64,000 bases of DNA, from assembly GCA_019635435.1 (NCBI GenBank), contig JAHBZM010000001.1:3410001-3474000 (forward strand), read 5' to 3'. The position numbers and the translations under genes are program-made. The DNA is from Ramlibacter sp. (GTDB lineage: Bacteria > Pseudomonadota > Gammaproteobacteria > Burkholderiales > Burkholderiaceae_C). Of this stretch, positions 16,094-24,588 are shown piece by piece. The notes under the pieces were generated by a model. The model had not been told where the DNA came from, made no database searches, and worked only from the letters and a program-made list of their open reading frames with translations. How positions within the stretch are numbered: position 1 is the stretch's first letter; every line of letters begins with the position of its first letter.

Positions 16094-17359
16094 CTACAGC
16101 GCGCAGGAACGAAAGCCCACAAAACCGTCGTCGCGCCCGGGCAGCGCGAAGCTGCGGACCTTGGGATGCTTCATGCGCGCGCGTGTGGCGAACGAGGCAC
16201 CGCGCTGGACCTTGGCACGGCCCCACCAGGGCTGGGCCGACCAGTCAGCCCCATGGGTCCAGGGATCAGGGGAGAAGCCGGGCCAGGGCCGCAGCGTGGT
16301 GGCTGTCCACTCACGCACATCACCCCAGCGAAAGCCCCGCCGCGCTGCGGCATGGGCCGCCACTTCCCACTCGACCTCGGCCGGCAGGCGCCGGCCGGCC
16401 CAGCGGCACCATGCATCGGCTTCCCACCAGCTCACATGCATGGTGCTCTGACTGCCCGCCATGCGGGCCGAGCGGCCGAAGTGCATCTGCATCACCGCAC
16501 CGCTGGCCACGCCGATCTGCTCCACATAGCGCGGGCCGCGCCGGCCCTCGCCCTCGGCCAGCTTCTGCAGCCAGTCCCAGCCCTCGGGCAGCCACAGCTC
16601 GGGGCGGTCATAACCACCGTCATCGACGAATTCGACAAACTGCGCCCAGCTCACCGGCTGGGCATCGATCTCGAATTCGGGCACCGCCACCTCATAGCCC
16701 CACTTCTCGGTGTCAAACACAAAGCCGCCCGGCGGCAGGCCCAGCAGCCACGGGGTGGCCGGAATCACCAGCGGCTCGCGCTGATGGACACCGCCCGGAA
16801 GGTCCAGGCGCAGGGGCAGGCCCAGCACCTGCGCCATGCTGATGAGCTGCTCGCCACGCAGGTCTTCATGGAACAGGGCGAGGCGGTAGAAATACAGGGC
16901 ATCGTCCTCGTCGGGTGTCTTGTCGAGCAGTTCCAGCGTGGTTTCCAGCGTGTCAAGCAACCAGGCACGGGTGGCCGGCACGTCGGGCAGCTGCTGCAGC
17001 CAGCGTGCCTCGTGGGGCACCAGCATCGGGCTCCACCAGCGGTCGGCATGCGGCTCGATCGAGGCAAGCCGCACCGGCTCCGCCGGACAGCCCGGGCCAA
17101 GGCCACGTTGGGTGTTGCGTCCGATCCAGAACTCCGCGAACCAGCCCAGGTGGCCCACCAGCCACAGGGGCGGCTCCAGGTCATCCTGTTGCGGCACCTG
17201 CATGCCTTGCCCGCCCAGGGCCTGCTCGTAGTGCGCCAGCAGGTTCAGCGTGTGGTTGCGCGCGTCCATCAGCGCCAGCGACAACAGCTCGTGGCCCGCG
17301 TGCCGCATCCCGGGCGAATCGATGGCATCAGGGGTGATGGCAGGGGCGGGCGCGGACAT
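16094..17359 (-). CDS. SenA/EgtB-like non-haem iron enzyme family protein
   Basis: A 421-residue protein with an N-terminal DinB-like helical domain and a C-terminal formylglycine-generating-enzyme-like (SUMF1) domain (MHVSWWEADAWCRWAGRRLP; ending GFVGFRSCAL). This architecture belongs to EgtB (ergothioneine) and SenA (selenoneine) synthases, which join a thiol or selenosugar to hercynine. The first iron His fits WLVGHLGWF. The usual HxxxH ligand pair, however, reads HEDLR, with Arg in place of the second His, so activity is in doubt. No egtD, senB or senC gene is nearby. A -10-like GATAAT (17373-17368) ends eight bases before the ATG. The exact family member is uncertain. Confidence 0.75.
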   Translation of the reverse strand: MSAPAPAITPDAIDSPGMRHAGHELLSLALMDARNHTLNLLAHYEQALGGQGMQVPQQDDLEPPLWLVGHLGWFAEFWIGRNTQRGLGPGCPAEPVRLASIEPHADRWWSPMLVPHEARWLQQLPDVPATRAWLLDTLETTLELLDKTPDEDDALYFYRLALFHEDLRGEQLISMAQVLGLPLRLDLPGGVHQREPLVIPATPWLLGLPPGGFVFDTEKWGYEVAVPEFEIDAQPVSWAQFVEFVDDGGYDRPELWLPEGWDWLQKLAEGEGRRGPRYVEQIGVASGAVMQMHFGRSARMAGSQSTMHVSWWEADAWCRWAGRRLPAEVEWEVAAHAAARRGFRWGDVREWTATTLRPWPGFSPDPWTHGADWSAQPWWGRAKVQRGASFATRARMKHPKVRSFALPGRDDGFVGFRSCAL

Positions 17360-17367
17360 GGTGCCCC

Positions 17368-17373
17368 ATTATC
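17368..17373 (-). promoter_or_regulatory. -10 box just upstream of the SenA-like gene
   Basis: GATAAT on the minus strand ends eight bases before ATG 17359. No Shine-Dalgarno sequence is seen between, so the transcript may be leaderless. Confidence 0.45.
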
Positions 17374-17596
17374 GGATCGGGATGCGCAGCGCAGGACCGG
17401 TGCAGGGGCAAGCTAGTACAAACCCCGACGCCTCGGGGAATCCCCCGTCACAAACCTGTCAGCTTGTCTTTTACAGTCACTTCTAGAATTTACGTCTTAC
17501 AGCCTTCTCACTTACCGCACCCGGCGAACCGATTTCTCCCGTCATCGGTTTATCCGGGTGCAGTGCTGATGGCTGCATACATTTCCCGGAGACAAC

Positions 17597-18196
17597 ATGC
17601 GCGCTTTATTGAAGTTTTCAAAGGCCGTGGACTGGTTGAACGGCCAGGTCGGCAAGTACGTGATCTGGCTGATCCTGGCCTCCACCGTGATCAGCGGCGT
17701 CAATGCCATGGTCCGCAAGGCATTCGACATGAGTTCGAACGCCTACCTCGAGGTCCAGTGGTACCTGTTCGCGGCGGCCTTCATGCTGGCCGCGGGCTAC
17801 ACACTGCTCAACGGCGAACACGTGAAGATTGACGTGATCTACGGCCGCCTGTCCAAGCGCGCGCAGACCTGGATCGACGTGTTCGGCTTCACCTGCTTCC
17901 TGATGCCTCTGTGCTTTGCGGTGCTGTGGTTCGGCATTCCGTTCGCGCTCAAGGGCTTTTACTCCGGCGAGATGTCGTCCAACGCGGGCGGCCTGATCCG
18001 CTGGCCGGTCTTCGCGATGATGCCGCTGGGCTTTGCGCTGCTCACGCTGCAGGGCCTGTCCGAGCTGATCAAGCGGCTGGCCTTCCTGCAGGGGCTGATC
18101 GACGACCCCACGGTCAGGAAAACCGAGAAAACCGCTGAAGAAGAGCTGGCCGAATCCATTCGCCGGCTTGCCGAAGCCCAGGGCAAAGCAAGCTGA
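17597..18196 (+). CDS. dctQ: TRAP transporter small membrane subunit (DctQ)
   Basis: A 199-residue protein with four hydrophobic helices (YVIWLILASTVISGVNAMVR; WYLFAAAFMLAAGYTLL; FGFTCFLMPLCFAVLWFGI; FAMMPLGFALLTLQGLSEL) and the DctQ motif NGEHVKIDVIYGRLS. The charged C-terminal tail is cytoplasmic. It pairs with DctM to form the membrane part of a tripartite ATP-independent transporter. ATG 17597 follows GGAGACAAC. The upstream 237 bp holds its promoter; I see AT-rich patches but no clear -35/-10 pair. dctM begins 17 bases after its stop. Confidence 0.92.
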   Translation: MRALLKFSKAVDWLNGQVGKYVIWLILASTVISGVNAMVRKAFDMSSNAYLEVQWYLFAAAFMLAAGYTLLNGEHVKIDVIYGRLSKRAQTWIDVFGFTCFLMPLCFAVLWFGIPFALKGFYSGEMSSNAGGLIRWPVFAMMPLGFALLTLQGLSELIKRLAFLQGLIDDPTVRKTEKTAEEELAESIRRLAEAQGKAS

Positions 18197-18213
18197 GCCA
18201 AGGAACCATCATC

Positions 18214-20004
18214 ATGGAATTCATCATCGCCAACCTCGCGCCGATCATGTTCATCGGCCTGATCTTCTTTCTGCTGCTGGGATTCCCGGTGGCGTTCAGC
18301 CTCGGCGCCTGCGGCCTGTTCTTCGGCTTCATCGGCGTGGAACTGGGCGTCCTGCCCGAGGCGCTGCTGCAGGCGCTGCCGCTGCGCATCGTCGGCATCA
18401 TGCAGAACGACACGCTGCTGGCCATTCCGTTCTTCACCTTGATGGGGCTGATTCTTGAACGCAGCGGCATGGCCGAAGACCTGCTCGAAACCATTGGCCA
18501 GCTGTTTGGCCCGATCCGCGGCGGCCTCGCGCTGGCCGTGATCCTGGTGGGCGCCCTGCTGGCGGCCACCACCGGCGTGGTCGCCGCCTCGGTGATCTCC
18601 ATGGGCCTGATCTCGCTGCCCATCATGCTGCGCTACGGCTATGACCGGCGGCTCGCCGCGGGCGCCATCGCGGCCTCCGGCACGCTGGCCCAGATCATTC
18701 CCCCTTCGCTGGTGCTGATCATTCTGGCCGACCAGCTGGGCCGCAGCGTGGGCGACATGTACAAGGGTGCCTTCATCCCAGGTTTCGTGCTCACGGGTTT
18801 CTATGTGGCCTACGTGATGCTGATCGCGCTGTTCAAGCCCAAGTGGGCGCCCGCCCTGCCCCCCGAGGCACGGACCATCCGCGAGGACAACGGCTCCGCC
18901 GGCCTGCCCTCGCTGCTGGTGCTGACCATCATCTCGACCACGGCCGCCGTGATGCTGGGCCGCCACTATGCCCAGGTGCTGTCCTGGCTCGAAGGCCGCA
19001 CCATCGACACCGTGGCCACCGACGAAACCATCGTGGTGTCCATGGCAGCCGGCGTCGTGCTGGCCTTCGTCATTGCCGTCATCAACAAGATCACCCGGCT
19101 GGGCCTGCTGTCGCGCATGGCCGAGCGCGTGACCTTTGTCCTGATCCCGCCACTGCTGCTGATTTTCCTGGTGCTGGGCACGATTTTCCTCGGTGTGGCC
19201 ACGCCCACCGAAGGCGGCGCCATGGGTGCCCTGGGCGCGTTTGCCATGGCCGTGGCGCGCGGCCGGCTGAGCTTCTCGCTGCTCAAGCAGGCCCTGAACA
19301 CGACCACCAAGCTGTCGTGCTTCGTGGTGTTCATCCTGATCGGCTCCACGATGTTCAGCCTGACCTTCCAGGGCGTGGATGGCCCGCGCTGGGTGGAACA
19401 CCTGCTGACCGGCCTGCCAGGCGGGCAGCTGGGCTTCCTGATCGTGGTGAACGCGCTGATCTTCTTCCTGGCCTTCTTCCTCGACTTCTTTGAGCTGTCA
19501 TTCATCGTGGTGCCCCTGCTGGCGCCCGTGGCCGACAAGCTCGGCATCGACCTGATCTGGTTCGGGGTGCTGCTGGCGGTCAACATGCAGACCTCGTTCA
19601 TGCACCCGCCCTTTGGATTCGCGCTGTTCTACCTGCGCAGCGTGGCGCCCACCGAGGAATACACCGACCGGATCACCGGCAAGAACATCCAGCCGGTGAC
19701 CACCATGCAGATCTACTGGGGTGCCGTGCCCTTCGTGTGCATCCAGATCATCATGGTTGGCATGATCATCGCGTTCCCTGGTCTTGTCACCGGCGGGCTC
19801 GACAAGGTCCAGAAGGTCGACATGAAGAAGGCCACCATGGAATTGCAGCAGATGTCGCCCGATGCCATGCCGGGCGGCGGCCAGCCTCCACCGTCCATGA
19901 CCGACCTGTTCAAGATCGCCCCGGCCGCCCCCGCGACCGAGCCCGATGCCAACAAGTCGCCCGAACAGCAGCAAAAGGAACTGGACGACCTGTTCAAGAA
20001 ATAG
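18214..20004 (+). CDS. dctM: TRAP transporter large membrane subunit (DctM)
   Basis: A 596-residue protein, longer than the usual ~430 residues because of an extra central segment (about residues 210-300) and a C-terminal tail rich in Pro, Ala and Gln. It has the many-helix DctM fold, with LGFPVAFSLGACGLFFGFIG at the N-terminus, SGTLAQIIPPSLVLIILADQ in the middle and PTEGGAMGALGAFAMA. This long form is typical of TRAP systems for 2-oxo acids or similar. It uses the sodium or proton gradient to import the ligand delivered by DctP. It faces two dctP genes across a double terminator. Confidence 0.92.
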   Translation: MEFIIANLAPIMFIGLIFFLLLGFPVAFSLGACGLFFGFIGVELGVLPEALLQALPLRIVGIMQNDTLLAIPFFTLMGLILERSGMAEDLLETIGQLFGPIRGGLALAVILVGALLAATTGVVAASVISMGLISLPIMLRYGYDRRLAAGAIAASGTLAQIIPPSLVLIILADQLGRSVGDMYKGAFIPGFVLTGFYVAYVMLIALFKPKWAPALPPEARTIREDNGSAGLPSLLVLTIISTTAAVMLGRHYAQVLSWLEGRTIDTVATDETIVVSMAAGVVLAFVIAVINKITRLGLLSRMAERVTFVLIPPLLLIFLVLGTIFLGVATPTEGGAMGALGAFAMAVARGRLSFSLLKQALNTTTKLSCFVVFILIGSTMFSLTFQGVDGPRWVEHLLTGLPGGQLGFLIVVNALIFFLAFFLDFFELSFIVVPLLAPVADKLGIDLIWFGVLLAVNMQTSFMHPPFGFALFYLRSVAPTEEYTDRITGKNIQPVTTMQIYWGAVPFVCIQIIMVGMIIAFPGLVTGGLDKVQKVDMKKATMELQQMSPDAMPGGGQPPPSMTDLFKIAPAAPATEPDANKSPEQQQKELDDLFKK

Positions 20005-20048
20005 GGCACCATGGCGGCACGTGCCACCGTGCCTGCCGTCCACGCCCG

Positions 20049-20073
20049 GGCCGCGCACTTGCGCGGCCTTTTT
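20049..20073 (+). terminator. Rho-independent terminator of dctQM
   Basis: A perfect stem GGCCGCGC / GCGCGGCC with loop ACTT at 20057-20060 is followed by TTTTT (20069-20073). It lies 45 bases after the dctM stop. Confidence 0.9.
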
Positions 20074-20081
20074 CATGGGCG

Positions 20082-20106
20082 AAAAAAAACCGCGCCACAG
20101 CGCGGT
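20082..20106 (-). terminator. Rho-independent terminator of dctP1
   Basis: On the minus strand the stem ACCGCGC / GCGCGGT has a 4-base loop and is followed by a run of eight T. It lies directly after the dctP1 stop and is back to back with the dctM terminator. Confidence 0.9.
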
Positions 20107-20132
20107 GAAGGAGAAAGCCCGCGCGCAGCGGC

Positions 20133-21212
20133 TCAGAGCCTTTGCGACTGCATGAAGCGGTCAAACGTGGCTTCGGTGAAGCGGAACCAGAGGTTCTGGT
20201 CGGCCCGGAATTTGGCGTAATCGGTGTACACCTTCTTCCAGTTCTCGTTGCGGGTCGAGAGCTCGTCATACAGGGCCATGGACATCTTGAACGACGCCGC
20301 CAGCACATCGTTGGGGAAGGGGCGCAGCTTGGCGCCAGCGCCCACCAGCTGCTTGAGCGCGGTCGGGTTCTTCACGTCGTACTTGGCCTGCATGTCGACG
20401 TGGGCATAGGCCGATGCGGCTTCGACAATGGCCTTGTTCTCGGCGGAAAGGGCGTCATAGGCCTTCTGGTTGATGAACAGGTCCACCTGGGGGCCGCCCT
20501 CCCACCAGCCAGGGTAGTAGTAATACGGCGCGACCTTGTTGAAGCCCAGCTTCTGGTCATCGTAAGGCCCCACCCACTCGGCCGCGTCGATCGTGCCCTT
20601 TTCCAGGGACTGGTAAATCTCGCCGCCCGGAATGTTCTGCGGCACGCCGCCCATGCGCTCGAGCACCTTGCCGGCAAAGCCGCCGATGCGGAACTTCAGG
20701 CCCTTGATGTCGGCCACCGACCTGATTTCCTTGCGGAACCAGCCGCCCATCTGGGCGCCGGTGTTGCCGCAAGGAAAACTGATCATGTTGTACTTGCCGT
20801 AGAACTCGCGCATCAGCTTGAGGCCATTGCCCTCATAGGTCCAGGCACTCATCTGCCGGCTGTTCAGCCCGAAAGGAATGGCGCCGCCAATCGCAAAGGT
20901 CTCGTCCTTGCCGAAGAAGTAATAAGGCACGGTGTGGCAGGCCTCCACCGTTCCGTTCTGCACACCATCGACGACACCAAAGGCCGGCATCAATTCGCCG
21001 GCCGAGTGCACGGAGATTTCAAACTTGCCACCCGACATCGCCTTGACCTTGGCCGCAAACACCTCGGCCGCGCCATAGATGGTGTCAAGCGATTTGGGAA
21101 AGCTGGACGCAATCCGCCAGCGAACGGCGGCCTGCGCCTGCACGGCGGGCGCGACGCCCGCGGCCAGTACGCCGGCGATGCCGGCATGTTTGATGAGTGA
21201 ACGACGGTCCAT
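20133..21212 (-). CDS. dctP: TRAP transporter substrate-binding protein, paralogue 1
   Basis: A 359-residue periplasmic binding protein of the DctP family, close to the TakP-like group that binds 2-oxo acids. The N-terminus MDRRSLIKHAGIAGVLAAGV is a twin-arginine signal with cleavage near VQAQA. Conserved features include GAQMGGWFRKEI, the ligand-contacting Arg segment LKFRIGGFAGKVL, and GTIDAAEWVGPYDDQKLGF. It is about 79% identical by eye to the next gene. It has its own terminator and a 201-bp upstream gap, so it is probably transcribed alone, convergent with dctQM. Confidence 0.93.
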   Translation of the reverse strand: MDRRSLIKHAGIAGVLAAGVAPAVQAQAAVRWRIASSFPKSLDTIYGAAEVFAAKVKAMSGGKFEISVHSAGELMPAFGVVDGVQNGTVEACHTVPYYFFGKDETFAIGGAIPFGLNSRQMSAWTYEGNGLKLMREFYGKYNMISFPCGNTGAQMGGWFRKEIRSVADIKGLKFRIGGFAGKVLERMGGVPQNIPGGEIYQSLEKGTIDAAEWVGPYDDQKLGFNKVAPYYYYPGWWEGGPQVDLFINQKAYDALSAENKAIVEAASAYAHVDMQAKYDVKNPTALKQLVGAGAKLRPFPNDVLAASFKMSMALYDELSTRNENWKKVYTDYAKFRADQNLWFRFTEATFDRFMQSQRL

Positions 21213-21368
21213 GAACGATTGCTCCTGACGGGGTGTTGAAACCCGTGGATCATCGTGTTCGTCCGCCCGGGCGGGCTGTCAGCAGGCTTGCAGCGGGCCT
21301 AGGGATTTGAGCCTAAGAAGTTCGGGCTTCAACACCAAGTGCTAACGCCTAGGTTTGCAACAGGCATG

Positions 21369-21392
21369 AAAAAACCGCGCCGAAGCGCGGTT
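21369..21392 (-). terminator. Rho-independent terminator of dctP2
   Basis: The stem AACCGCGC / GCGCGGTT with a CGAA loop (21381-21384) is followed on the minus strand by a T run. It lies just after the dctP2 stop. Confidence 0.9.
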
Positions 21393-21413
21393 GATTCTGC
21401 AGAAGCGATGCGC

Positions 21414-22493
21414 TTACAGCTTTTGCGACTGCATGAAGCGGTCGAAGGTGGCTTCGGTGAAGCGGAACCACAGGTTCTGGTCGGCGCGGAACTTGGAGTA
21501 GTCGGCGTAGATCTTCTTCCAGCTTTCGTTCTTGGCGTTCAGCTCTTCGTAGATGGACATGGCCGACTTGAAGGCCGCGGCCATCACGTCGTTGGGGAAG
21601 GGGCGCAGCTTGGTGCCCGAGCCCACGAGCTGCTTGAGCGCGGCGGGGTTCTTGGCATCGTACTTGGCCTGCATTTCGGTGTGGGCGAAAGCCGCTGCCG
21701 ATTCAATGATGGCCTGGTTCTCTGGCGACAGACCGGCCAGCGCCTTGTTGTTGACGAAGAAGTCGAGCTGCGGGCCACCTTCCCACCAGCCGGGGTAGTA
21801 GTAGTAAGGCGCCACCTTGTTGAAGCCCAGTTTCTGGTCGTCGTAAGGACCCACCCACTCGGCGGCATCGATCGTGCCCTTTTCGAGGGCCTGGTAGATT
21901 TCGCCGCCAGGGATGCTCTGGGGCACAGCGCCCAGGGGCGTGAGCACCTTGCCGCCGAAGCCCCCGATGCGGAACTTCAGGCCCTTGATGTCGGCCACCG
22001 ACTTGATTTCCTTGCGGAACCAGCCGCCCATCTGGGCACCCGTGTTGCCGCCAGGGAAGTTGACGATGTTGTACTTGGCGTAGAACTCGCGCATCAGCTT
22101 CAGACCGTTGCCTTCGTACATCCAGGCCGTCATCTGGCGGCTGTTCAGGCCGAAGGGGATGGCGCAGCCCAGAGCGAAGCACTCGTCCTTGCCGAAGAAG
22201 TAGTAAGGCGCGGTGTGCGCCATTTCAACGGTGCCGTTCTGCACGCCGTCCACCACGCCGAAAGCGGGCATCAGTTCGCCGCCCTGGTGCACGGAGATTT
22301 CGAACTTGCCGCCCGACATGGCCTTGACCTTGGCGGCGAAGGTTTCCGCAGCACCAAAAATGGTGTCCAGCGCCTTGGGGAAGCTCGAAGCAAGACGCCA
22401 GCGAATGGCAGCCTGCGCGTGGACAGCGGGTGCGACACCCGCTGCCAGCACGCCAGCGATGCCGGCGTTTTTGATTAGGGAACGACGATCCAT
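21414..22493 (-). CDS. dctP: TRAP transporter substrate-binding protein, paralogue 2
   Basis: It is also 359 residues and aligns end to end with paralogue 1 without gaps, differing at about one position in five. The Tat signal (MDRRSLIKNAGIAGVLAAGV), the GAQMGGWFRKEI segment and the ligand Arg region are kept. Differences include Cys/Met/Gly changes around the pocket (for example EMAHTAPYYFF against EACHTVPYYFF), which may alter ligand range. It probably shares the single dctQM membrane unit with paralogue 1. Its 204-bp upstream region holds inverted repeats that could be operators. Confidence 0.93.
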   Translation of the reverse strand: MDRRSLIKNAGIAGVLAAGVAPAVHAQAAIRWRLASSFPKALDTIFGAAETFAAKVKAMSGGKFEISVHQGGELMPAFGVVDGVQNGTVEMAHTAPYYFFGKDECFALGCAIPFGLNSRQMTAWMYEGNGLKLMREFYAKYNIVNFPGGNTGAQMGGWFRKEIKSVADIKGLKFRIGGFGGKVLTPLGAVPQSIPGGEIYQALEKGTIDAAEWVGPYDDQKLGFNKVAPYYYYPGWWEGGPQLDFFVNNKALAGLSPENQAIIESAAAFAHTEMQAKYDAKNPAALKQLVGSGTKLRPFPNDVMAAAFKSAMSIYEELNAKNESWKKIYADYSKFRADQNLWFRFTEATFDRFMQSQKL

Positions 22494-22542
22494 GTGTTTC
22501 TCCTCGAATGGGTCAGAAAATGGCTTGGGAAGAAGCTGATTT

Positions 22543-22563
22543 GAGACAACTTAAGTGTTGTCA
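22543..22563 (-). promoter_or_regulatory. Candidate operator/promoter element of dctP2
   Basis: The palindrome GACAAC-N6-GTTGTC overlaps a minus-strand TTGACA that would suit a -35 box. The -10 at the expected spacing is weak. The role is inferred from position. Confidence 0.35.
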
Positions 22564-22595
22564 AACCAGTCGCCATTCTAGGAACGCGAACACTT

Positions 22596-22637
22596 AAGGT
22601 TTCGGGGGTTTTCCCTTGAGAAATACCCCGAAACCTT
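22596..22637. repeat. 12-nt perfect inverted repeat between dxs and dctP2
   Basis: AAGGTTTCGGGG (22596-22607) is the exact reverse complement of 22626-22637, with an 18-base loop. No T run follows on the minus strand, so it is not a standard terminator for dxs. It may be an operator upstream of dctP2 or a factor-dependent stop. Confidence 0.7.
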
Positions 22638-22697
22638 TGGTATTCAGCCAGGTGTCAGCAAAGAGGGCCGCCCCCGCGCGTGCCCTCGCGCGAAGCG

Positions 22698-24584
22698 TCA
22701 GCCCACCACCTTGAGCGAGGGACGCGCATGCTCGGTCAGCGCCGTGAAGCGCTGGCGGATGGCGGCGTCGATCCCGGCCGCGTCGAGCCCCTGCAGGGCC
22801 AGCAACTTCGCGGGATCACCGTGTTCGATGAACTCATCGCGCAGGCCCAGTTGCAACAGGGGCTTGATCACGCCCGCGGCCTGCAGGGCCTCGCTCACCG
22901 CGCTGCCCGCGCCCCCCATGATCGCGCCCTCTTCCACCGTGACCAGGGCTTCATGGCGGGCCGCCACCTGCAGCAGCAGAGAGACATCCAGCGGCTTGAC
23001 CCAGCGCATGTCCACCACGGTCGCATTGAGCCTGCCAGCCGCTTCGAGCGCGGGGTGCAGCAGCGTGCCGAAGGCAAGAATCGCCAGGCCCTGGCCCTCG
23101 CGGCGAATCTCGCCGCGACCAAAAGGCAGGGCCTTCAGGCCCGGTTCCATGGCAGCGCCGGCGCCCGCGCCGCGCGGGTAGCGCACCGCCACCGGGTGGT
23201 CCTGCTCGAACGCGCTGGTCAGCAGGCGCCGGCACTCATTCTCGTCGGAGGGGCAGGCGAGGCTGATGTTGGGAATGCAGCGCAGGTACGGGATGTCATA
23301 GGCACCCGCATGGGTCGCGCCATCGGCCCCCACCAGGCCCGCGCGATCCAGTGCAAAGACCACGGGCAGGTTCTGCAGGGCCACGTCATGAATGAGCTGG
23401 TCGTAGCCGCGCTGCAGGAAGGTGGAATAGATCGCCACCACCGGCTTGAGCCCCTCGCAGGCCAGGCCCGCCGCGAACGTGACCGCGTGCTGCTCGGCAA
23501 TGCCCACGTCGTGGTAGCGGTCGGGAAAGCGCTTCTGGAACTCGACCAGGCCCGAGCCCTCGCGCATCGCGGGCGTGATGCCCACCAGGCGAGGGTCCTG
23601 CGCGGCCATGTCACACAGCCACTGGCCAAACACCTGGGTGAAGGTGGGCTTGGGCGGTGTGGCGGGCTTTTGCAGGCCCACGGCCGGATCGAACTTGCCC
23701 GGGCCATGGTAGGCCACGGGGTCGGCCTCGGCCAGCTTGTAGCCCTGGCCCTTGCGGGTCACCACATGCAGGAACTGCGGCCCCTTGAGCTGCCTGATGT
23801 TCTCCAGCGTGGGCACCAGGGACTCGAGGTCATGGCCGTCAATGGGTCCGATGTAGTTGAAGCCGAACTTCTCGAACAGCGTGGCCGGCACCACCATGCC
23901 CTTGGCCTGCTGCTCGAAGCGCTTGGCCAGCTCGAACAGCGGTGGCACGGGCTTGAGCACGGTCTTGCCCACGTTCTTGGCCGCTGCATAGAACTGGCCG
24001 CTCATGAGCTGGGCCAGGTAGCGGTTGAGCGCGCCCACGGGCGGGCTGATGGACATGTCGTTGTCGTTGAGCACGACCAGCAGGTTGCAGTCGGCCACGC
24101 CGGCATTGTTCAGTGCCTCGAAGGCCATGCCCGCGCTCATGGCGCCGTCGCCGATGATGGCCACCGCATGGCGGTCTTCGCCCTTTTGCCGGGCCGCCAG
24201 CGCCATGCCCAGCGCCGCCGAAATGCTGGTGGACGAATGGGCCGTGCCAAAGGTGTCGTATTCGCTCTCGGCGCGCTGCGGAAAGCCCGACAGGCCGCCG
24301 AGCTGGCGCAGGCTGCCCATGCGCTCGCGCCGCCCCGTGAGGATCTTGTGCGGGTAAGTCTGATGGCCCACGTCCCAGACCAGCCGGTCATGCGGCGTGT
24401 TGAAGACGTAGTGCAGCGCCACGGTGAGTTCAACCGTGCCCAGGTTCGAGCTCAGGTGCCCGCCGGTGCGCGAGACACTGTCCAGCACGAAGGCACGCAG
24501 TTCATCCGCCAGCGGCTTGAGCTGGGTCCGCGGGAGCTTGCGCAGATCCGCAGGCTGGTTGATCGATTCAAGAAGTGATGCCAT
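22698..24584 (-). CDS. dxs: 1-deoxy-D-xylulose-5-phosphate synthase
   Basis: A 628-residue thiamine-diphosphate enzyme of normal family length. It condenses pyruvate and glyceraldehyde 3-phosphate, the first step of the MEP isoprenoid pathway. It shows the ThDP-binding GDGAMSAGMAFEALNNAG with NDNDMSIS, the N-terminal SRTGGHLSSNLGTVELTVAL, and the transketolase-like middle domain with VGIAEQHAVTFAAGLA and DRAGLVGADGATHAGAYDI. It starts four bases after the ispA stop, in an xseB-ispA-dxs operon that joins isoprenoid precursor genes, a common arrangement. Confidence 0.97.
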   Translation of the reverse strand: MASLLESINQPADLRKLPRTQLKPLADELRAFVLDSVSRTGGHLSSNLGTVELTVALHYVFNTPHDRLVWDVGHQTYPHKILTGRRERMGSLRQLGGLSGFPQRAESEYDTFGTAHSSTSISAALGMALAARQKGEDRHAVAIIGDGAMSAGMAFEALNNAGVADCNLLVVLNDNDMSISPPVGALNRYLAQLMSGQFYAAAKNVGKTVLKPVPPLFELAKRFEQQAKGMVVPATLFEKFGFNYIGPIDGHDLESLVPTLENIRQLKGPQFLHVVTRKGQGYKLAEADPVAYHGPGKFDPAVGLQKPATPPKPTFTQVFGQWLCDMAAQDPRLVGITPAMREGSGLVEFQKRFPDRYHDVGIAEQHAVTFAAGLACEGLKPVVAIYSTFLQRGYDQLIHDVALQNLPVVFALDRAGLVGADGATHAGAYDIPYLRCIPNISLACPSDENECRRLLTSAFEQDHPVAVRYPRGAGAGAAMEPGLKALPFGRGEIRREGQGLAILAFGTLLHPALEAAGRLNATVVDMRWVKPLDVSLLLQVAARHEALVTVEEGAIMGGAGSAVSEALQAAGVIKPLLQLGLRDEFIEHGDPAKLLALQGLDAAGIDAAIRQRFTALTEHARPSLKVVG

Positions 24585-24588
24585 CGTG

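Noticed and set aside
20049..20106. Two adjacent hairpins taken at first as a repeat element
   Set aside because: Each has a T run on the correct strand, right after dctM and dctP1, so they are two back-to-back terminators.
20133..22493. The dctP pair as an assembly duplication
   Set aside because: The proteins differ at about one residue in five and the flanks are unrelated, so both are real paralogues.
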